A stretch of DNA of 6,231 bases from Gammaproteobacteria bacterium (GTDB taxonomy: Bacteria; Pseudomonadota; Gammaproteobacteria; Chromatiales; Chromatiaceae): positions 1 to 6,231 of the forward strand of contig JABDQZ010000289.1 of NCBI GenBank assembly GCA_013041975.1. Direction: 5' to 3'. Below the pieces are notes generated by a model, which saw nothing but the letters and a program-made list of their open reading frames with translations, was not told the DNA's origin and did no database searches. This document shows positions 4,772 through 6,231 of this stretch, one piece after another. The translations under genes and the position numbers were made by a program. The first letter of the stretch is position 1, and the number at the start of each line of letters is the position of its first letter.

Positions 4772-6231
4772 TTATTGGTACTTCTCAGCTCTCTTTATTA
4801 ATTTGTCGATACCCTTCTCATTCATATTCCAGGGCGTTCCCGGATGAATACAACCGGCGGTACATTTCTCAGCAGCCTTGACAATATCCTTGTAGCTTCC
4901 ACCTTGAGGATTCATGACTTCAACCAGCTTGTCAGCATTGTAGGCAAAGATTTTAGGTGCAAGGTCGGTACACTCATCACAGGCGGTACATTCAGGTGTC
5001 TCAACCCACACAGGTTCGTAATCACCGGCTGGTGCGCCTGCACCATTTCCACCACCAGAAGCAGCTGCTGGCGCTGCGCCTGCAGTAACGGTATCTGCCA
5101 GTGCAGAGACATCACCCGATGAACTCAATGACAGCAGGGTTGAACTGAGACGCTGCGCCATTTCTGCCTTGGCCTGGTTAACCACGGCATCAAGGTCAAC
5201 CTTGTTGAGTTCACCCGCGATACCCCGCAACTGTTTCCAGAATCCGAGACGCTCTTCAGCTGAACGTGCCATTTCTTCGGAACACAGTATACGTATCAAC
5301 TGGTTCTTGGCATTCACGCCCCAGACATAAGGGAACAGGCCATCACGGTCTTCTTCTTCCATTGCCAGGAATTCATCAAGACGCACCATGTCATCATTCC
5401 ACGCATCACGTGGTACAACACGGAACTGTTTGCGGAAGCGCCCTTCGGTTGCGGCGAAATCTGCAAAGGTCATGGGCAGTTCCATACTCCCTTCATTACC
5501 TTTTTCGTCAACGTATTTCAGCTGATAAGTTGGCCAGTCTTCATCCAGGGCCGGGTTACCTTCGAGATCAAGACACTCCTCAAACGTTTCCCCCTCATCG
5601 GGGTCATATTTCATGATTGGATAGGCACGTGATTCCAGTGCCAGTTTGGACTGGTGAGTAGAAGCATCATCACCCACACCATGCTCTGGCTGACAGACTG
5701 CGTAGACGTTAAACAGTGCAGGACGGCGACTGTTCAGACCATCAATAAAGCCTTCCAGCAGATGTGTCACGTTGCTGATGTTACCTTGCAATATATAACT
5801 GGTGCGATGTGCCATACCGATTAGCGACATTTCTTTACGCATCTCTTCCTTACCGTGCCAAGCCTTGCCATAGGGGCTCATGTCCGCCACCTGTGAGATG
5901 AAGCCGGACGTACAGGCCTGACCACCGGTATTCGAGTAAACCTGGGTATCAAGCACCAGGACCTTGATAGGATGGCCCGATGCCAGTGCACGTGACAGGT
6001 TCTGGAAACCGATATCGTACATGGCGCCATCACCACCGACTGAAACCACCGGTGGACACAGATCCCATTCTTCATTGGTAAAATCTTTCCAGTTGAACTG
6101 CTGGAACATGGCATCATGCTCAAGCGGGCTATACTTGTCTTGCAGAGCCAGATCAGCCAGGCGAATTGCCTTGAAGCCCTGCGCCATTTTTTCCATATGA
6201 CCTTCAAACAGACCCATGGCAACAGATGGAC
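4772..6231 (-). CDS. Pyruvate:ferredoxin (flavodoxin) oxidoreductase, C-terminal part with fused ferredoxin-like domain (partial)
   Basis: The last ~486 codons of a large TPP- and Fe-S-dependent 2-oxoacid oxidoreductase. The frame is open to the right edge, so the true start lies outside. Residues are counted here from the Met at 6215-6217. The TPP site is GGDGAMYDIG (61-70) with VLVLDTQVYSNTGGQ at 86-100; the GDG and N96 are the expected Mg-TPP ligands. The C-terminal enzyme domain continues through QPEHGVGDDAS (176-186) and SRAYPIMKYDPDEG (196-209). An Ala/Gly-rich linker (about 376-399) then leads to a ferredoxin-like domain with C410, C413, C416 and C452 as likely ligands of one 4Fe-4S cluster, plus C456. 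The common PFOR layout ends with the TPP domain, so the tail is an extension. The sequence fits PFOR best, but the substrate-determining N-terminal part is missing and another 2-oxoacid cannot be excluded. It lies 9 bp upstream of rnfC in the same operon, and so probably makes the reduced ferredoxin used by Rnf, or uses the ferredoxin Rnf reduces. Confidence 0.9.
   Translation of the reverse strand, partial: PSVAMGLFEGHMEKMAQGFKAIRLADLALQDKYSPLEHDAMFQQFNWKDFTNEEWDLCPPVVSVGGDGAMYDIGFQNLSRALASGHPIKVLVLDTQVYSNTGGQACTSGFISQVADMSPYGKAWHGKEEMRKEMSLIGMAHRTSYILQGNISNVTHLLEGFIDGLNSRRPALFNVYAVCQPEHGVGDDASTHQSKLALESRAYPIMKYDPDEGETFEECLDLEGNPALDEDWPTYQLKYVDEKGNEGSMELPMTFADFAATEGRFRKQFRVVPRDAWNDDMVRLDEFLAMEEEDRDGLFPYVWGVNAKNQLIRILCSEEMARSAEERLGFWKQLRGIAGELNKVDLDAVVNQAKAEMAQRLSSTLLSLSSSGDVSALADTVTAGAAPAAASGGGNGAGAPAGDYEPVWVETPECTACDECTDLAPKIFAYNADKLVEVMNPQGGSYKDIVKAAEKCTAGCIHPGTPWNMNEKGIDKLIKRAEKYQ

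Noticed and set aside
4772..6231. A frameshift or pseudogene in the PFOR fragment
   Set aside because: The frame is open from the right edge to a stop that follows a complete ferredoxin-like tail, and the TPP-binding residues are intact. It looks truncated only because the window ends.

Overview
The window is one tightly packed gene cluster, all on the minus strand, so the genes read from the right-hand end to the left. It holds the C-terminal part of a pyruvate:ferredoxin (flavodoxin) oxidoreductase-type enzyme (cut by the right edge), then rnfC, rnfD, rnfG, rnfE and rnfA, then a 61-residue Cys-rich membrane protein. A 75-bp gap holding an imperfect palindromic repeat follows, and last comes the first 66 codons of a class I glutamine amidotransferase-like protein (cut by the left edge). 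I see no RNA gene, transposase, CRISPR array or plus-strand gene.

The protein styles suggest a proteobacterium of moderate GC, most likely a gammaproteobacterium. RnfA has 193 residues, the same length as E. coli RsxA. This is inference from remembered family features, not a search. A PFOR beside an Rnf complex suggests an organism that handles low-potential ferredoxin, such as an anaerobic, microaerobic, sulfur-oxidising or nitrogen-fixing lineage.

Working model: the PFOR oxidises a 2-oxoacid (probably pyruvate) to an acyl-CoA and passes low-potential electrons to ferredoxin. Rnf couples ferredoxin:NAD+ electron transfer to Na+ or H+ movement across the inner membrane, in either direction. 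RnfC supplies the NADH/FMN and 4Fe-4S module. RnfD and RnfG carry covalent FMN; both SGAT flavinylation motifs are present. RnfE and RnfA are the paired membrane subunits whose four cysteines hold the intramembrane Fe-S centre; all four are present. The small Cys-rich membrane protein, co-translated after rnfA, is a candidate for assembling that centre.

Three things stand out. No rnfB is present, although the other five core subunits are, and the order C-D-G-E-A differs from the enterobacterial A-B-C-D-G-E. The PFOR ends in an Ala/Gly-rich linker plus a ferredoxin-like domain placed after the TPP domain. Every junction from rnfC to the small gene overlaps by 4 to 14 bp, which implies translational coupling in one operon. 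Apart from these, the cluster is a recognisable Rnf locus, not an unknown system.
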